DNA of 64,000 bases from Alkalihalophilus pseudofirmus OF4. Its GTDB lineage: Bacteria; Bacillota; Bacilli; Bacillales; Bacillaceae_D. Numbering within the stretch: position 1 is the first letter of the stretch; the number at the start of each line of letters is the position of its first letter. The notes under the pieces were generated by a model. The model was not told the origin of the DNA, did not search any database, and was given only the letters and a program-made list of their open reading frames with translations. The position numbers and the translations under genes were made by a program. Shown one piece after another: positions 35,816 to 44,973 of the stretch. The stretch covers positions 2,232,001 to 2,296,000 of the forward strand of contig NC_013791.2 in the NCBI RefSeq assembly GCF_000005825.2. Direction: 5' to 3'.

Positions 35816-36691
35816 CTAATCTCCTTGCAAGAGATCTGAAAGTACATTGGCTAATATTTTCCCAGCCGTTTTAGGGGCGACAATTCCTGGGAGACCTGGT
35901 GCAAGCAGTGCTTTCATCCCTCTCTTTTCAGCATACCTAAAATCCGTTCCCCCTGGCTTTGAGGCTAGATCAATAATAAGAGCGTGCAGCGGCATCTCTG
36001 CGAGAACCTTTGCAGTAATGATTAATTCAGGAACGGTGTTAATGCATATATCTACATCTGCTAATTCTTCTTTTAAGTGATCGGTATGAAAAGGCGTTAA
36101 TCCCATTTCTGTGATTCTTGCTAGTTGATGTGACTCGTTTGCCCCAACTTTAACATTTGCACCTAGGGCATCAAATGTTCTCGCTACAGACATTCCTACT
36201 CGACCTAATCCTATAACAGCTACACACGCACTATGGATCGTAATATCCGTATGTTGTATCGCCATCATAATGGTTCCTTCTGCAGTAGGAATCGAGTTAT
36301 AAATAGCTATATCATCTCTATCCATTAATTTAACAAGTCTTCGTTTCGCTTTTTTTACGTATTGATTAAGGGTGTCATTTGTGATCCCTGAAAAAATGGT
36401 GCAATGCTGAGGTGTTTGACTGAACATCTCGGGTGTTAATGTTACTTTTTCATTCGAGAAAATGGTTTCAATTTCCCCTTCATTGTTCATTCCGCTTACC
36501 GGAAGCAAGATCGCATCGACTTTATTCCACTTCACATCATCAATCGATTGCTTGGATGCCCCTATATAACCATCATCTAATTGATCAAAACCAACTAATG
36601 AAAGCTTTGCATCAAGCGTTGATAATTTGCGAATAATCTCAAGCTGTCTTGCGTCACCCCCGATGACGACTATTACTTTACCCGTTAACAT
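35816..36691 (-). CDS. dpaA: Dipicolinate synthase subunit A
   Basis: DpaA (SpoVFA) is the NAD(P)-binding subunit of dipicolinate synthase. The 291-residue protein has an N-terminal domain (IGGDARQLEIIRKL) and a Rossmann domain with VIGLGRVGMSVARTFDALG near residue 156 and LIIDLASKPGGTDF near residue 234. The start follows AAAGGGGCAGGG. A SigK-like -10 lies about 100 bases upstream, consistent with mother-cell expression. It is linked to the asd-dapG-dapA genes that supply the substrate. Confidence 0.95.
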   Translation of the reverse strand: MLTGKVIVVIGGDARQLEIIRKLSTLDAKLSLVGFDQLDDGYIGASKQSIDDVKWNKVDAILLPVSGMNNEGEIETIFSNEKVTLTPEMFSQTPQHCTIFSGITNDTLNQYVKKAKRRLVKLMDRDDIAIYNSIPTAEGTIMMAIQHTDITIHSACVAVIGLGRVGMSVARTFDALGANVKVGANESHQLARITEMGLTPFHTDHLKEELADVDICINTVPELIITAKVLAEMPLHALIIDLASKPGGTDFRYAEKRGMKALLAPGLPGIVAPKTAGKILANVLSDLLQGD

Positions 36692-36788
36692 CAGCGTCCC
36701 TGCCCCTTTCCTAAAGTAGCCTTCGCCCCCACATGTCGTCAGTTTTATATACGTTGGAGGGAGTAACAGTATCTGAATTGATTCACGA

Positions 36789-36817
36789 TAGCATATGTAT
36801 AAACTTGATAATGGGTG
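36789..36817 (-). promoter_or_regulatory. SigK-type promoter upstream of dpaA
   Basis: On the minus strand CATATGCTA matches the SigK -10 (CATANNNTA) at all fixed positions, with CACC at the -35 distance (16-17 bases). The -35 is weak by nature. B. subtilis spoVF is SigK-dependent. Confidence 0.5.
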
Positions 36818-36852
36818 AATAAAGGGAGTGATTTAAAAGACATGACTTAAAA

Positions 36853-36885
36853 CAAAAAAACACACTGCCTATCTGCAGTGTGTTA
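36853..36885 (-). terminator. Intrinsic terminator after ymxH
   Basis: AACACACTGC and GCAGTGTGTT form a 10-base-pair stem with a short loop, followed by TTTTTG on the minus strand. It overlaps the ymxH stop codon. Confidence 0.88.
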
Positions 36886-37125
36886 ATCAGGAAACCCCAT
36901 ATCTATGATAATCATATCCTGACCAATCTTTTTAATTTGATTCCAATATACCGTCACTTCTTTTTCTTTTTTACCAAATCCAAACCATTTCATCGTTGGC
37001 ACAATAAACGCTTCAATTTCTCCCGTCTCCTCATTAATCAGTAGGTCTGTCTGACCTAGGATTCCCATGCGTTCTCCTTTTTGGTAATCAATGATTTCTT
37101 TGTTGCTGATCTCACTTAGCCGCAT
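36883..37125 (-). CDS. ymxH: YlmC/YmxH family sporulation-associated protein (PRC-barrel-like)
   Basis: An 80-residue PRC-barrel-like protein of the YlmC/YmxH family. Start MRLSEISNKEIIDYQKGERMG, central GEIEAFIVPTM, C-terminal DMIIIDMG. Members are found next to sporulation or peptidase genes, but no activity is known. GGAGGAAG precedes the ATG. It follows mlpA by 86 bases, with the mlpA terminator between, and is a single-gene unit. Confidence 0.88.
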   Translation of the reverse strand: MRLSEISNKEIIDYQKGERMGILGQTDLLINEETGEIEAFIVPTMKWFGFGKKEKEVTVYWNQIKKIGQDMIIIDMGFPD

Positions 37126-37176
37126 GCTCTTCCTCCGTTCTCTAAGGGTTTATGATAGTGTATGAGAACGGCAATT

Positions 37177-37206
37177 AAAATAGACCAGCTAATATAGCTG
37201 GTCTAT
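37177..37206 (-). terminator. Terminator after mlpA
   Basis: ATAGACCAGCTA and TAGCTGGTCTAT form a 12-base-pair stem, followed on the minus strand by TTTAATT. Confidence 0.78.
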
Positions 37207-37211
37207 CTCGC

Positions 37212-38453
37212 TTAGGCTCTTAACGATTTAGGAACCTCTCCCGTTGAACTAATAAGTGAAATAGCAGGTTCAGTGGAAAGCAGTGTTTGAGCAAGACGAT
37301 TAACATTTTCTAATGTAACATTATTGATCTCAGCTAAAATATCGTCTAACGTGCGATGGCGTTTTAACATCAACTCATTTTTACCGTTTCTGCTCATTCT
37401 TGAATTGGTACTTTCTAAACTTAGCATTAAGCTTCCTTTTAATTGTTCTTTCCCATTTTGAAGTTCTTTTTCATTCATTCCTGCTTCACACAGTCGGCTT
37501 GTTGTCTGATTAAGGGCAACTACCAGCTCATCTAATTGCTCTAATGCCGTACCTGCATAGACGGTCAACATACCGCTGTCTTGATAGGAGGAATGGTAAG
37601 AAAATACGGAATAACATAATCCACGCTTTTCTCTAATTTCTTGGAACAGGCGGCTGCTCATGCTGCCTCCTAGTAAGTTATTAAGCAGAATTAAGGAATA
37701 GACATCTTTATTGCCAATTTCTAAACCAGGATAAGCAAGACATAAATGTGCTTGTTCCGTTTCCTTTTTACGTGTAATCAACTCCGATTGAAAGCGTGGT
37801 GCACTGGCTTCATATTGATAAGTTGTTGGTTTAACCTCTTTGAAAATATCTTTGATCGATTGAATGACCTCATCCGTTATATTTCCTGCAATAGAAATGA
37901 CCACATGGTCTCCAGTATAGTAACGGTCCATGTAAGAACGTAGCGCCTTTTCATCGAATGTTTTAAGAGTATCTTGTGTTCCTAAAATAGGATAGCCTAA
38001 TGAATGTTCACCATAAGCCGCCTTACTTAAGAGATCATGTACAATATCATCAGGAGTATCATCCACCATTTTTATTTCTTCAAGCACGACATTTCTTTCT
38101 TTTTGAAGCTCTTTCGCCTCAAATTCAGAATTGAAGAACATGTCCGATAATACATCTACAGCAATCGGTGCATGCTCATCCAGCACTTTTGCATAATAGC
38201 ACGTATATTCTTTTGAGGTAAATGCATTCACTTGACCGCCGATTTTATCAAATGCCTCGGCAATATCTGCAGCACTTCGCTTTTTTGTGCCTTTAAAGAA
38301 CATATGCTCTAAAAAGTGGGAAATACCATTTTCATGCACTTCTTCATAACGAGAACCTGTTCCTATCCATACTCCAATAGAAACAGACCTTACCGTCGGA
38401 ATTGCCTCTGCCATAATTCGTACACCATTATCTAATTCAATCTTTTGTATCAA
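37212..38453 (-). CDS. mlpA: M16-family processing peptidase MlpA (YmxG)
   Basis: A 413-residue M16 zinc peptidase with complete motif H46-F-L-E49-H50 and downstream Glu in ERNVVLEEIKM. The C-terminal inactive M16 half carries NNLLGGSMSSRLFQEIREKRGL. B. subtilis MlpA has been reported as a negative regulator of extracellular-protease gene expression. The start is TTG, 6 bases after AGGGGGAT, and no ATG is suitably placed. It lies 17 bases after ylxY and probably shares its transcript. Confidence 0.94.
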   Translation of the reverse strand: MIQKIELDNGVRIMAEAIPTVRSVSIGVWIGTGSRYEEVHENGISHFLEHMFFKGTKKRSAADIAEAFDKIGGQVNAFTSKEYTCYYAKVLDEHAPIAVDVLSDMFFNSEFEAKELQKERNVVLEEIKMVDDTPDDIVHDLLSKAAYGEHSLGYPILGTQDTLKTFDEKALRSYMDRYYTGDHVVISIAGNITDEVIQSIKDIFKEVKPTTYQYEASAPRFQSELITRKKETEQAHLCLAYPGLEIGNKDVYSLILLNNLLGGSMSSRLFQEIREKRGLCYSVFSYHSSYQDSGMLTVYAGTALEQLDELVVALNQTTSRLCEAGMNEKELQNGKEQLKGSLMLSLESTNSRMSRNGKNELMLKRHRTLDDILAEINNVTLENVNRLAQTLLSTEPAISLISSTGEVPKSLRA

Positions 38454-38470
38454 TCTATATCCCCCTAAAA

Positions 38471-39448
38471 TTAGTCATCCAGGGTTACACCATTATGAAT
38501 TCTTGTCTCACTCATTAATTCTGAAACCGTACCAAGTTCAAGCCCTTTTGCTTGAATTCCTTCAATCATCTCCTTGAGCCCGGCCGCTGTAGGCTCGGTT
38601 GGATGCATCAAAACCATCGCTCCAGGATGTACTTTATTTAAAACACGATTGACCATTTCATCAGGATGTGGTTTTTTCCAGTCTACAGTATCAACCGACC
38701 ATAGGATGGTCATCATTCCATGAGCACGAGCTTGATCTACCACTCTTTGAGAATAACTTCCGCTAGGCGGGGCAAACCACTTAGGTGTAACATCTAACGT
38801 AGCAAGTATGACGTCATTTGTTTTTTGTAATTCTTCATTTACTCTTTCGGTAGTTAGTGATTTCATATCAGGATGCGAGTATGCATGATTTCCTATTTCA
38901 TGACCTTGTTCTAGTATCATTGTAGCCATTTTCGGATTGTTTTTAACCCAAGATCCATCTAAAAAAAAGGTCGACTTCACACCGTAATCCTTCATCACCT
39001 TTAACATTTCAGGAATATACTCATTTCCCCATGCCACATTCACTAAAAAACTGACCATGGGCTTTTTTTCATTCCCTTTATAAATAGGTGTCGGAGGCAG
39101 GTCCTCTAAATGAACCGACGGTGCTGTTTCCTTAAATACAAGCCTATCCTCATTAAATGTTCCCAGCTTCTTCATCTTATCATAGGAGGCATCAACGTCA
39201 ACCTTTAACCCGTTGTAGCCGGGGAGAGCCTTCCAGACCGGATCCACCCTTGCATCTATCGCATCTTCTTCAAATTGTTCTTTATTCAGTTCAATTTCTT
39301 CATAAAGAGGATCTTGCTGCTTCATAACCATTGTTGTATCTTGCTTCAATTCATTTATGTATTGCAAAGAGAACGGATTTTGCACCGCTCCAAAAGAAAT
39401 AACCATTAAACAGCAGCCTAGAAATAACACAGATACAAACTTTTTCAT
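38471..39448 (-). CDS. ylxY: Polysaccharide-deacetylase-like exported protein YlxY
   Basis: A 325-residue protein with an N-terminal signal or anchor sequence (MKKFVSVLFLGCCLMVISFG) and a NodB-fold domain from about residue 125. The metal motif HAYSH (near residue 183) and APPSGSYS are present, but the usual TFDDG motif reads NVAWGNE, so the catalytic aspartate appears lost. YlxY in B. subtilis is a sporulation-linked protein of this type. AGGAGG lies 10 bases before the ATG at 39448, so the longer frame is discarded. It may bind rather than modify glycan. Confidence 0.88.
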   Translation of the reverse strand: MKKFVSVLFLGCCLMVISFGAVQNPFSLQYINELKQDTTMVMKQQDPLYEEIELNKEQFEEDAIDARVDPVWKALPGYNGLKVDVDASYDKMKKLGTFNEDRLVFKETAPSVHLEDLPPTPIYKGNEKKPMVSFLVNVAWGNEYIPEMLKVMKDYGVKSTFFLDGSWVKNNPKMATMILEQGHEIGNHAYSHPDMKSLTTERVNEELQKTNDVILATLDVTPKWFAPPSGSYSQRVVDQARAHGMMTILWSVDTVDWKKPHPDEMVNRVLNKVHPGAMVLMHPTEPTAAGLKEMIEGIQAKGLELGTVSELMSETRIHNGVTLDD

Positions 39449-39558
39449 TCTAATCAATCCTCCTTCTATTGGCATACTATGCAATAAAGAAGGTTGATAG
39501 AACAAGCTTCCTAATACCCTTATTTAGTTAAGGAAGTAAGGTCAATGCCGCAACGACT

Positions 39559-39588
39559 AAAAAAGAGACAAGATTATCCTTGTCTCCT
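39559..39588 (-). terminator. Intrinsic terminator after pnp
   Basis: GAGACAAG and CTTGTCTC form an 8-base-pair stem with a 6-base loop, followed by TTTTTTAG on the minus strand. Confidence 0.85.
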
Positions 39589-39593
39589 TCATC

Positions 39594-41708
39594 TTATTTT
39601 CCTGCTTGTTCTTGTTTTTCTTTCTCTTCTTTTAAGATGACTTTACGAGACAGGTTCACTCGTCCTTGGTTATCAATTTCAGTTACACGAACTAAAATCT
39701 CATCGCCAATACTTACGACATCTTCTACTTTATTAATACGTTCCTCAGCTAGTTGAGAAATATGAACAAGGCCATCTTTCCCTTTAAATAGCTCGACAAA
39801 CGCTCCAAACTTCTCAACACGTTTTACTTTACCAAGGTACGTTTGACCAACTTCAACTTCACGAACAATGTCTTCGATAATTTTACGAGCTTGTTCGTTC
39901 ATTTTACTGTCTACTGAAGAGATGTAAACTGTACCATCTTGTTCGATATCAATTTTGACACCAGTTTCTTCAATAATCTTGTTGATCATCTTACCGCTTG
40001 GTCCAATAACATCGCGAATCTTATCTGGATTCACATGCATAGTCATAATTTTAGGAGCATACTCAGATAATTCACTACGAGATTCGCTGATTGCAGATAA
40101 CATATTATCTAAAATAACCATACGGCCGCGCTTAGCCTGTTCAAGAGCCTGCTCAAGAACTTCACGGTTAATACCAGAGATCTTAATGTCCATTTGCAGA
40201 GCAGTTACACCCTCTTTAGTACCTGCTACTTTAAAGTCCATATCTCCAAGCGCATCTTCCATACCTTGAATATCTGTTAATACCGTTAGATGCTCATCTT
40301 GTTTTACAAGACCCATCGCAATACCTGCTACCGGTGCTTTAATAGGTACACCAGCATCCATCATTGCTAAAGTACTTGCACAAATACTTGCTTGAGAAGT
40401 TGAACCATTTGATTCAAGAACTTCTGACACAAGACGGATTGTGTATGGGAAGTCATTTTCACTTGGAATGATCGGTTCAAGGGCACGTTCACCTAAAGCA
40501 CCATGACCAATTTCACGACGGCCCGGTCCACGGATCGGTCCTGTTTCCCCTACACTAAATTGCGGGAAGTTGTAATGGTGCATAAAGCGTTTAGACTCTT
40601 CAATACCAAGTCCATCAAGAATCTGCACATCGCCAAGTGCTCCTAGTGTACAAATACTTAACGCTTGAGTTTGTCCTCTTGTAAAAAGACCTGATCCATG
40701 TGTACGAGGCAATAGATCAACTTGTGAAGCTAGGGGACGAATCTCATCAATCGCACGGCCATCAGGACGCACTTTTTCAACCGTAATTAAACGGCGTACT
40801 TCTTCTTTTACTACTTTTTGAAGAACTTCTCGCACATCGCCTACAAGCTCTTCTTGCTCTTCTTCATACTTCTCAATAATAGGCTTCATCACAGCATCAA
40901 TCGCTGCTTGACGTTCATGCTTTTCTTGGACTTGAACCGCTTTTTTAAGATCTGCTTCAGCTAAATTGCGAACAGCAGACTCAAGCTCAGCATCAACTTG
41001 TTTAAGCTGGATTTCTTTTTTCTCTTTTCCTGCAGCTTGTACTACTTCTTCCTGGAAAGCCACTAAGCGTTTAATTTCATCGTGACCGTACATAATCGCT
41101 TCAAGCATCGTTTCTTCAGGCACCTCATCGGCCCCTGCTTCAACCATGTTAATTGCATCTTTTGTACCCGCTACTACTAGATCAATATCACTTTCTTCTA
41201 GCTGTTCAGTTGTTGGGTTAATGATCAGTTCGCCATCTTTACGTCCAACCGTAACACCAGCAATTGGTCCATCAAATGGAATGTCTGAGATCGATAATGC
41301 TAAAGATGAACCGATCATCGCAGCCATTTCAGAGGAACAGTTTTGATCCACACTCATAACAATACTGATTACCTGAACTTCGTTACGGAAGCCATCAGGG
41401 AAAAGAGGGCGGATTGGTCGATCAATTAGGCGGCTCGCTAAGATCGCTTTTTCACTAGGACGGCCTTCACGCTTAATAAAGCCTCCTGGGATTTTTCCTG
41501 CTGCATATAAACGCTCTTCGTAGTTTACAGTAAGCGGAAAGAAGTTTAAGTTTTTTGGCTCTTTTGAAGCGGTTACTGTTGATAATACAGCTGTATCACC
41601 ATAACGAACAAGTACTGCTCCATTTGCTTGTTTAGCAAATTGACCTGTTTCTACCGTTAGTTCACGGCCTGCCCAGTCAATTGAAAAAATTTGTCTTTCT
41701 TGTTCCAT
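39594..41708 (-). CDS. pnp: Polynucleotide phosphorylase
   Basis: PNPase is the phosphorolytic 3'-5' exoribonuclease and a component of RNA turnover with RNase J and Y. The 704-residue protein has two RNase PH cores (about 1-220 and 310-540, the second with [13 protein letters not shown] and [18 protein letters not shown]), then a KH domain ([18 protein letters not shown], near 555) and an S1 domain (about 620-695). The end [12 protein letters not shown] is basic/acidic and flexible. The leader upstream contains a hairpin. It lies after rpsO with a terminator between, as in most bacteria. Confidence 0.98.
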   Translation of the reverse strand: MEQERQIFSIDWAGRELTVETGQFAKQANGAVLVRYGDTAVLSTVTASKEPKNLNFFPLTVNYEERLYAAGKIPGGFIKREGRPSEKAILASRLIDRPIRPLFPDGFRNEVQVISIVMSVDQNCSSEMAAMIGSSLALSISDIPFDGPIAGVTVGRKDGELIINPTTEQLEESDIDLVVAGTKDAINMVEAGADEVPEETMLEAIMYGHDEIKRLVAFQEEVVQAAGKEKKEIQLKQVDAELESAVRNLAEADLKKAVQVQEKHERQAAIDAVMKPIIEKYEEEQEELVGDVREVLQKVVKEEVRRLITVEKVRPDGRAIDEIRPLASQVDLLPRTHGSGLFTRGQTQALSICTLGALGDVQILDGLGIEESKRFMHHYNFPQFSVGETGPIRGPGRREIGHGALGERALEPIIPSENDFPYTIRLVSEVLESNGSTSQASICASTLAMMDAGVPIKAPVAGIAMGLVKQDEHLTVLTDIQGMEDALGDMDFKVAGTKEGVTALQMDIKISGINREVLEQALEQAKRGRMVILDNMLSAISESRSELSEYAPKIMTMHVNPDKIRDVIGPSGKMINKIIEETGVKIDIEQDGTVYISSVDSKMNEQARKIIEDIVREVEVGQTYLGKVKRVEKFGAFVELFKGKDGLVHISQLAEERINKVEDVVSIGDEILVRVTEIDNQGRVNLSRKVILKEEKEKQEQAGK

Positions 41709-41825
41709 TACGCGTACTCCTCTCGTACACTAAAATTATTCATTCTTTTCTTATTATTACCGATTTATGTGAAAAATAAAAGAGTCAATGGCAAATCTCG
41801 GGGTTATAGGCTCTGTTATGTAAAG

Positions 41826-41853
41826 ACCCTACATATCGATGTGATGTAGGGAT
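41826..41853 (-). other. Inverted repeat in the pnp leader
   Basis: CCCTACAT and ATGTAGGG (41828-41835 and 41844-41851) can form an 8-base-pair hairpin in the RNA between rpsO and pnp, without a T-run. It could be a leader structure for pnp or an RNA processing site. Confidence 0.5.
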
Positions 41854-41877
41854 CATTTTCCAACACTTATAAATGTA

Positions 41878-41905
41878 GAAAAAAGCGGGAAATCTTCCCG
41901 CTTTC
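41878..41905 (-). terminator. Intrinsic terminator after rpsO
   Basis: AAAGCGGGAA and TTCCCGCTTT form a 10-base-pair stem with a very short loop, followed by TTTCTAC on the minus strand. Confidence 0.88.
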
Positions 41906-41913
41906 ATCATAAC

Positions 41914-42183
41914 TTATCGACGTAAGCCAAGCTTGTCAACAAGGTTACGGTAACGTGTAACATCTTTGTTACGTAGGTACGTTAACAAGTTACGACGTTG
42001 ACCAACCATCTTTAAAAGACCACGACGTGAATGGTGATCCTTCTTGTGAGTACGTAAGTGCTCGTTTAATGTGTTGATTTGCTCAGTAAGGATAGCTACT
42101 TGAACCTCTGGAGAACCAGTGTCAGTATCATGAGTTTTGAACTCAGCAATTAGCTCGTTCTTGCGCTCTTGTGTTAATGCCAT
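41914..42183 (-). CDS. rpsO: 30S ribosomal protein S15
   Basis: S15 binds the 16S rRNA central domain early in assembly. The 89-residue protein is full length, with [31 protein letters not shown] and [15 protein letters not shown]. The in-frame GTG 9 bases earlier is part of the GGGAGGTG site for the ATG at 42183. A SigA promoter and a structured leader upstream allow separate control, and S15 is known to repress its own mRNA in several bacteria. The gene is followed by a terminator. Confidence 0.98.
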   Translation of the reverse strand: MALTQERKNELIAEFKTHDTDTGSPEVQVAILTEQINTLNEHLRTHKKDHHSRRGLLKMVGQRRNLLTYLRNKDVTRYRNLVDKLGLRR

Positions 42184-42278
42184 CCTATTCACCTCCCTTT
42201 AAATAATCTCCTATTCCCTAGCAAGCGTCGGTGAGTCGCTCTGCCACGAAACGGATGTGTACTTGAAGTACAACCCTT
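42184..42278 (-). promoter_or_regulatory. rpsO leader RNA
   Basis: About 95 bases between the rpsO promoter and start codon. TGTACTTCAAGTACA (42258-42272) forms a perfect short hairpin, and downstream GC-rich segments (GTGGCAGAGCGACTCACC) could form a second element before the Shine-Dalgarno. It is a candidate S15-binding autoregulatory leader, but I cannot match a known S15 motif by eye. Confidence 0.45.
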
Positions 42279-42307
42279 ACTATACAACGTTCAGCTTCAG
42301 AATGCAA
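42279..42307 (-). promoter_or_regulatory. SigA promoter for rpsO
   Basis: On the minus strand TTGCAT (-35) and TATAGT (-10) are separated by 17 bases. The -35 lies directly before the ribF stop codon. Confidence 0.7.
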
Positions 42308-42312
42308 GAAAC

Positions 42313-43263
42313 TTAACAGCTTTTTTCAGCAAAATATTCAATCGCTTCTTCTTTATCTTTATTAATCTGTGAGATCAATTCATTGATCTCATTAAATTTT
42401 TTCTCAGCCCTTATTCTGCGTTCAAAAACGACCACAGCCTGTTCCCCGTAAATTTCTTGGTTGAAATCAAAAATATTTACTTCGATCGTTGGCTCCTTTT
42501 TTTCTTGATTAAACGTAGGCTTATAGCCAATATTACATACTCCGTTGTACCAATTCCCCTTTACTTGAAAACGTACGGCATATACCCCGGTTTTAGGTAT
42601 CTTCATCCGGTCAATTGCCGCTACATTAGCCGTTGGGAAACCAATGGTGCGGCCGCGCTTATCACCATCGACTACTTTTCCTAACACGTAGTAAGGCTCT
42701 CCTAGATAAGCAGGAATCTTCTCTACACTGCCCTCCTCAATCAGCTCCCTAATCTTTGTAGAACTGATTTTGATGTCGCCTTGTTCTACTTTGCTGACAG
42801 TGGTTTGGTCAAATTTATTTCTAGAATGAAAGACTAAGGTTTCCATCGTCCCTTTGCCAAGAGAACCATATGTAAAGTCAAAGCCAGCTACTACATGTAC
42901 AGCATCTAGTGAAATAATATAATCATCAACAAATTGTTGAGGCGTTAAAGACGCAAACTCTTTAGTAAAGTTAACGACATAAAGCGTATCCACACCAAGC
43001 TCAGCAATTTTCTTTTCCTTTAAAGGAAGCGGAGTGAGGTAAGGCATAGGGTGTGCTTCTTTTCGCAGCACCTCTTTTGGATGTGGATGGAAGGTCATAA
43101 CAGCTGCTTCCACACCCAGCTTAGCTGCTTGCCTGCAGGCAGTTTCAATTACTTTTTTATGTCCAATATGAACCCCATCAAAATATCCAAGTGCTAATAC
43201 AATTGGACGTTTTTTTAAGGTATTCGCTTCAATTGGGTGATGCAAATAAATCGTATCCATCAT
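42313..43263 (-). CDS. ribF: Bifunctional riboflavin kinase/FAD synthetase
   Basis: Makes FMN and FAD from riboflavin. The 316-residue protein has an N-terminal nucleotidyltransferase (LGYFDGVHIGHKKVI near residue 26, FHPHP near residue 60, SSTKIRELI near residue 168) and a C-terminal riboflavin kinase (GDKRGRTIGFPTANV near residue 198). This is the ribC gene of B. subtilis. Two adjacent ATG codons are possible: AAGGGG is 4 bases from the first and 7 from the second, so the true start may be 43260. It lies 32 bases after truB. Confidence 0.96.
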   Translation of the reverse strand: MMDTIYLHHPIEANTLKKRPIVLALGYFDGVHIGHKKVIETACRQAAKLGVEAAVMTFHPHPKEVLRKEAHPMPYLTPLPLKEKKIAELGVDTLYVVNFTKEFASLTPQQFVDDYIISLDAVHVVAGFDFTYGSLGKGTMETLVFHSRNKFDQTTVSKVEQGDIKISSTKIRELIEEGSVEKIPAYLGEPYYVLGKVVDGDKRGRTIGFPTANVAAIDRMKIPKTGVYAVRFQVKGNWYNGVCNIGYKPTFNQEKKEPTIEVNIFDFNQEIYGEQAVVVFERRIRAEKKFNEINELISQINKDKEEAIEYFAEKSC

Positions 43264-43295
43264 AATTCCCCTTTTTCTGCTTTACTTCAGGTATA

Positions 43296-44216
43296 CTAAC
43301 TTGTCCAGATCATTTTTTCCGGCTTAATTAACCCAGGCTTAGTAGGATGCTTTTGATAAATGGCTAAGCATTCCCCTTGTCCATTATATACGGTAAACCG
43401 CATTTCATCTAACCCTTTTTCTTCTGGTAAAACTGATCCGTATTTTATCAGCTGTTCTACCTCTTTATCTACAATGAGCATAGGGAGATGAGCTATTGCT
43501 TCATCTAACGGCCTTAAAACTTTTACACGTTCATCTACGCCCTCCATTTCTTCAAGCTCGGAAAGAGAGGTGCATACCTCCGTTGTGAAGGGTCCAGAAG
43601 CTGTCCGCTTTAGATGGGACATATGCGCAGGAAATCCCAAAGCTTTTCCCAAATCAACTGCAAGTGTTCGTACATACGTCCCTTTACTACATTCCACTTC
43701 AAAAGAAAAAGAAAATGTGTTTGATGTTTCATTTAAGGTTAGATCGCTAGTTAACTCTAATCGATGAATCCTGACCTTCCTTGTTGGCCGTTCAACCGTT
43801 TGATTAGCTCTTGCGTATTCATACAATTTCTTACCATTAACTTTAACCGCTGAATACATCGGAGGGATTTGAGTAATCTCTCCTTTAAAGGAGTCTAATA
43901 AGGCGATGATGACCTCTTTAGACCAAGGCTTATTAACACCCTTTGTCTCAACTACTTCTCCGCTTGCATCTTCTGTAGTCGTCGAAAAACCAATGGTTAC
44001 TTCTCCTACATACGTTTTAGAGTAATCGGACATGTATTGAGCCACCTTTGTCGCCTTGCCGATACAAATAGGGAGGACCCCTACGACATCTGGATCAAGT
44101 GTTCCTGTATGGCCTACTTTTTTTGTTTGATAAAGTCTGCGGATTTTCATGACGCAATCATGAGAAGTCATCCCTGCAGGTTTTAATAACGCTAAAATTC
44201 CTTCAATATTATTCAT
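43296..44216 (-). CDS. truB: tRNA pseudouridine(55) synthase
   Basis: TruB makes pseudouridine 55 in the T-loop of tRNAs. The 306-residue protein starts MNNIEGILALLKPAGMTSHD, with the catalytic Asp in GHTGTLDPDVVGVLP near residue 40 and a KGTYVRTLAVDLG block near residue 170. The C-terminal region is a short PUA-like tail. AAGGAG lies 8 bases before the ATG at 44216, so the frame beginning at 44243 is rejected. It lies downstream of rbfA in the nusA-infB operon. Confidence 0.96.
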   Translation of the reverse strand: MNNIEGILALLKPAGMTSHDCVMKIRRLYQTKKVGHTGTLDPDVVGVLPICIGKATKVAQYMSDYSKTYVGEVTIGFSTTTEDASGEVVETKGVNKPWSKEVIIALLDSFKGEITQIPPMYSAVKVNGKKLYEYARANQTVERPTRKVRIHRLELTSDLTLNETSNTFSFSFEVECSKGTYVRTLAVDLGKALGFPAHMSHLKRTASGPFTTEVCTSLSELEEMEGVDERVKVLRPLDEAIAHLPMLIVDKEVEQLIKYGSVLPEEKGLDEMRFTVYNGQGECLAIYQKHPTKPGLIKPEKMIWTS

Positions 44217-44248
44217 TATCGTACTCCTTGCTCTTATTCTCAAAGGCG

Positions 44249-44284
44249 AAAGAGGATAGAGAGCATGCGCCCCCTATCCTCTTA
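44249..44284 (-). other. Hairpin between rbfA and truB
   Basis: AAGAGGATAG and CTATCCTCTT can form a 10-base-pair stem around a GC-rich loop. On the minus strand it is followed by TTTCGCC, not a run of T, so it is more likely a processing or attenuation structure inside the operon than a strong terminator. Confidence 0.5.
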
Positions 44285-44325
44285 GCAGCATTCTAATAAA
44301 ACGCTGAACTTATTTATTTAAGTCG

Positions 44326-44667
44326 TTATTTGTTTAAATCATTAATCAATGTTTCAATCCGATTTCCGTATTCGATGGACTCATCAAATTCAAACGTAAT
44401 TTCTGGTGTTTTACGCAGGCGGATTCTCTTTCCAATCTCCGAACGAATAAATCCTTTTGCTTTTGAAAGTCCTTTTAATGTGGATTCTTTTTGCGCATCG
44501 TCTCCAAGAACGGTAATGAATACTTTCGCTTGCTGCAGGTCGCCTGTTACATCTACCCCAGTAATTGTGACAAAACTGATACGAGGATCTTTCAACTCCC
44601 GCATAATAATATCACTTAGCTCTTTTTTCATTTGTTCTCCTACACGATGTGCTCGAACGTTACTCAT
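44326..44667 (-). CDS. rbfA: Ribosome-binding factor A
   Basis: RbfA helps late maturation of the 30S subunit, and of 16S rRNA 5' end processing. The 113-residue KH-type protein starts [17 protein letters not shown] and has the conserved [19 protein letters not shown] and [17 protein letters not shown] segments. GAGGTGAAC precedes the ATG. It lies 24 bases after ylxP and belongs to the infB operon. Confidence 0.96.
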   Translation of the reverse strand: MSNVRAHRVGEQMKKELSDIIMRELKDPRISFVTITGVDVTGDLQQAKVFITVLGDDAQKESTLKGLSKAKGFIRSEIGKRIRLRKTPEITFEFDESIEYGNRIETLINDLNK

Positions 44668-44691
44668 AGTTGTTCACCTCTGTTTATACGA

Positions 44692-44973
44692 TTATAACCA
44701 CTCATATGTTGTCAGCGTGCGCTCAGCCTCTGATTCAATATCAATGAATTTAAGTGCCCGCTCGAGCTCTCGCTCACAAATCACTCTCTGATTTGAAACA
44801 GTCACTATCGAGAGCTCTGCACGCTGCCATACATCTTGAAAATTGGTTTCTGCTACTGCTAGGTTGAAACGCTGCTTTAATCTAGTTTGAAGACTTTTTA
44901 GCACAGAACGTTTTTCTTTAAGTGAATGCACGTCGTAAATTAGAAGCTCGCAACGGACTGAACCGATGATCAT
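44692..44973 (-). CDS. ylxP: YlxP (DUF503) family protein
   Basis: A 93-residue protein of the YlxP family, proposed to assist ribosome assembly with RbfA but without an assigned activity. It has the [24 protein letters not shown] region at the start and FNLAVAE further on. It overlaps the infB stop by 4 bases (ATGA), so it is translated by coupling with infB. No metal or nucleotide motifs are visible. Confidence 0.92.
   Translation of the reverse strand: MIIGSVRCELLIYDVHSLKEKRSVLKSLQTRLKQRFNLAVAETNFQDVWQRAELSIVTVSNQRVICERELERALKFIDIESEAERTLTTYEWL

Noticed and set aside
44330-44791. A 153-codon plus-strand open frame opposite rbfA and ylxP
   Set aside because: It lies entirely opposite two well-conserved genes, has no ribosome-binding site and reads as an antisense shadow rich in Ser and Arg.
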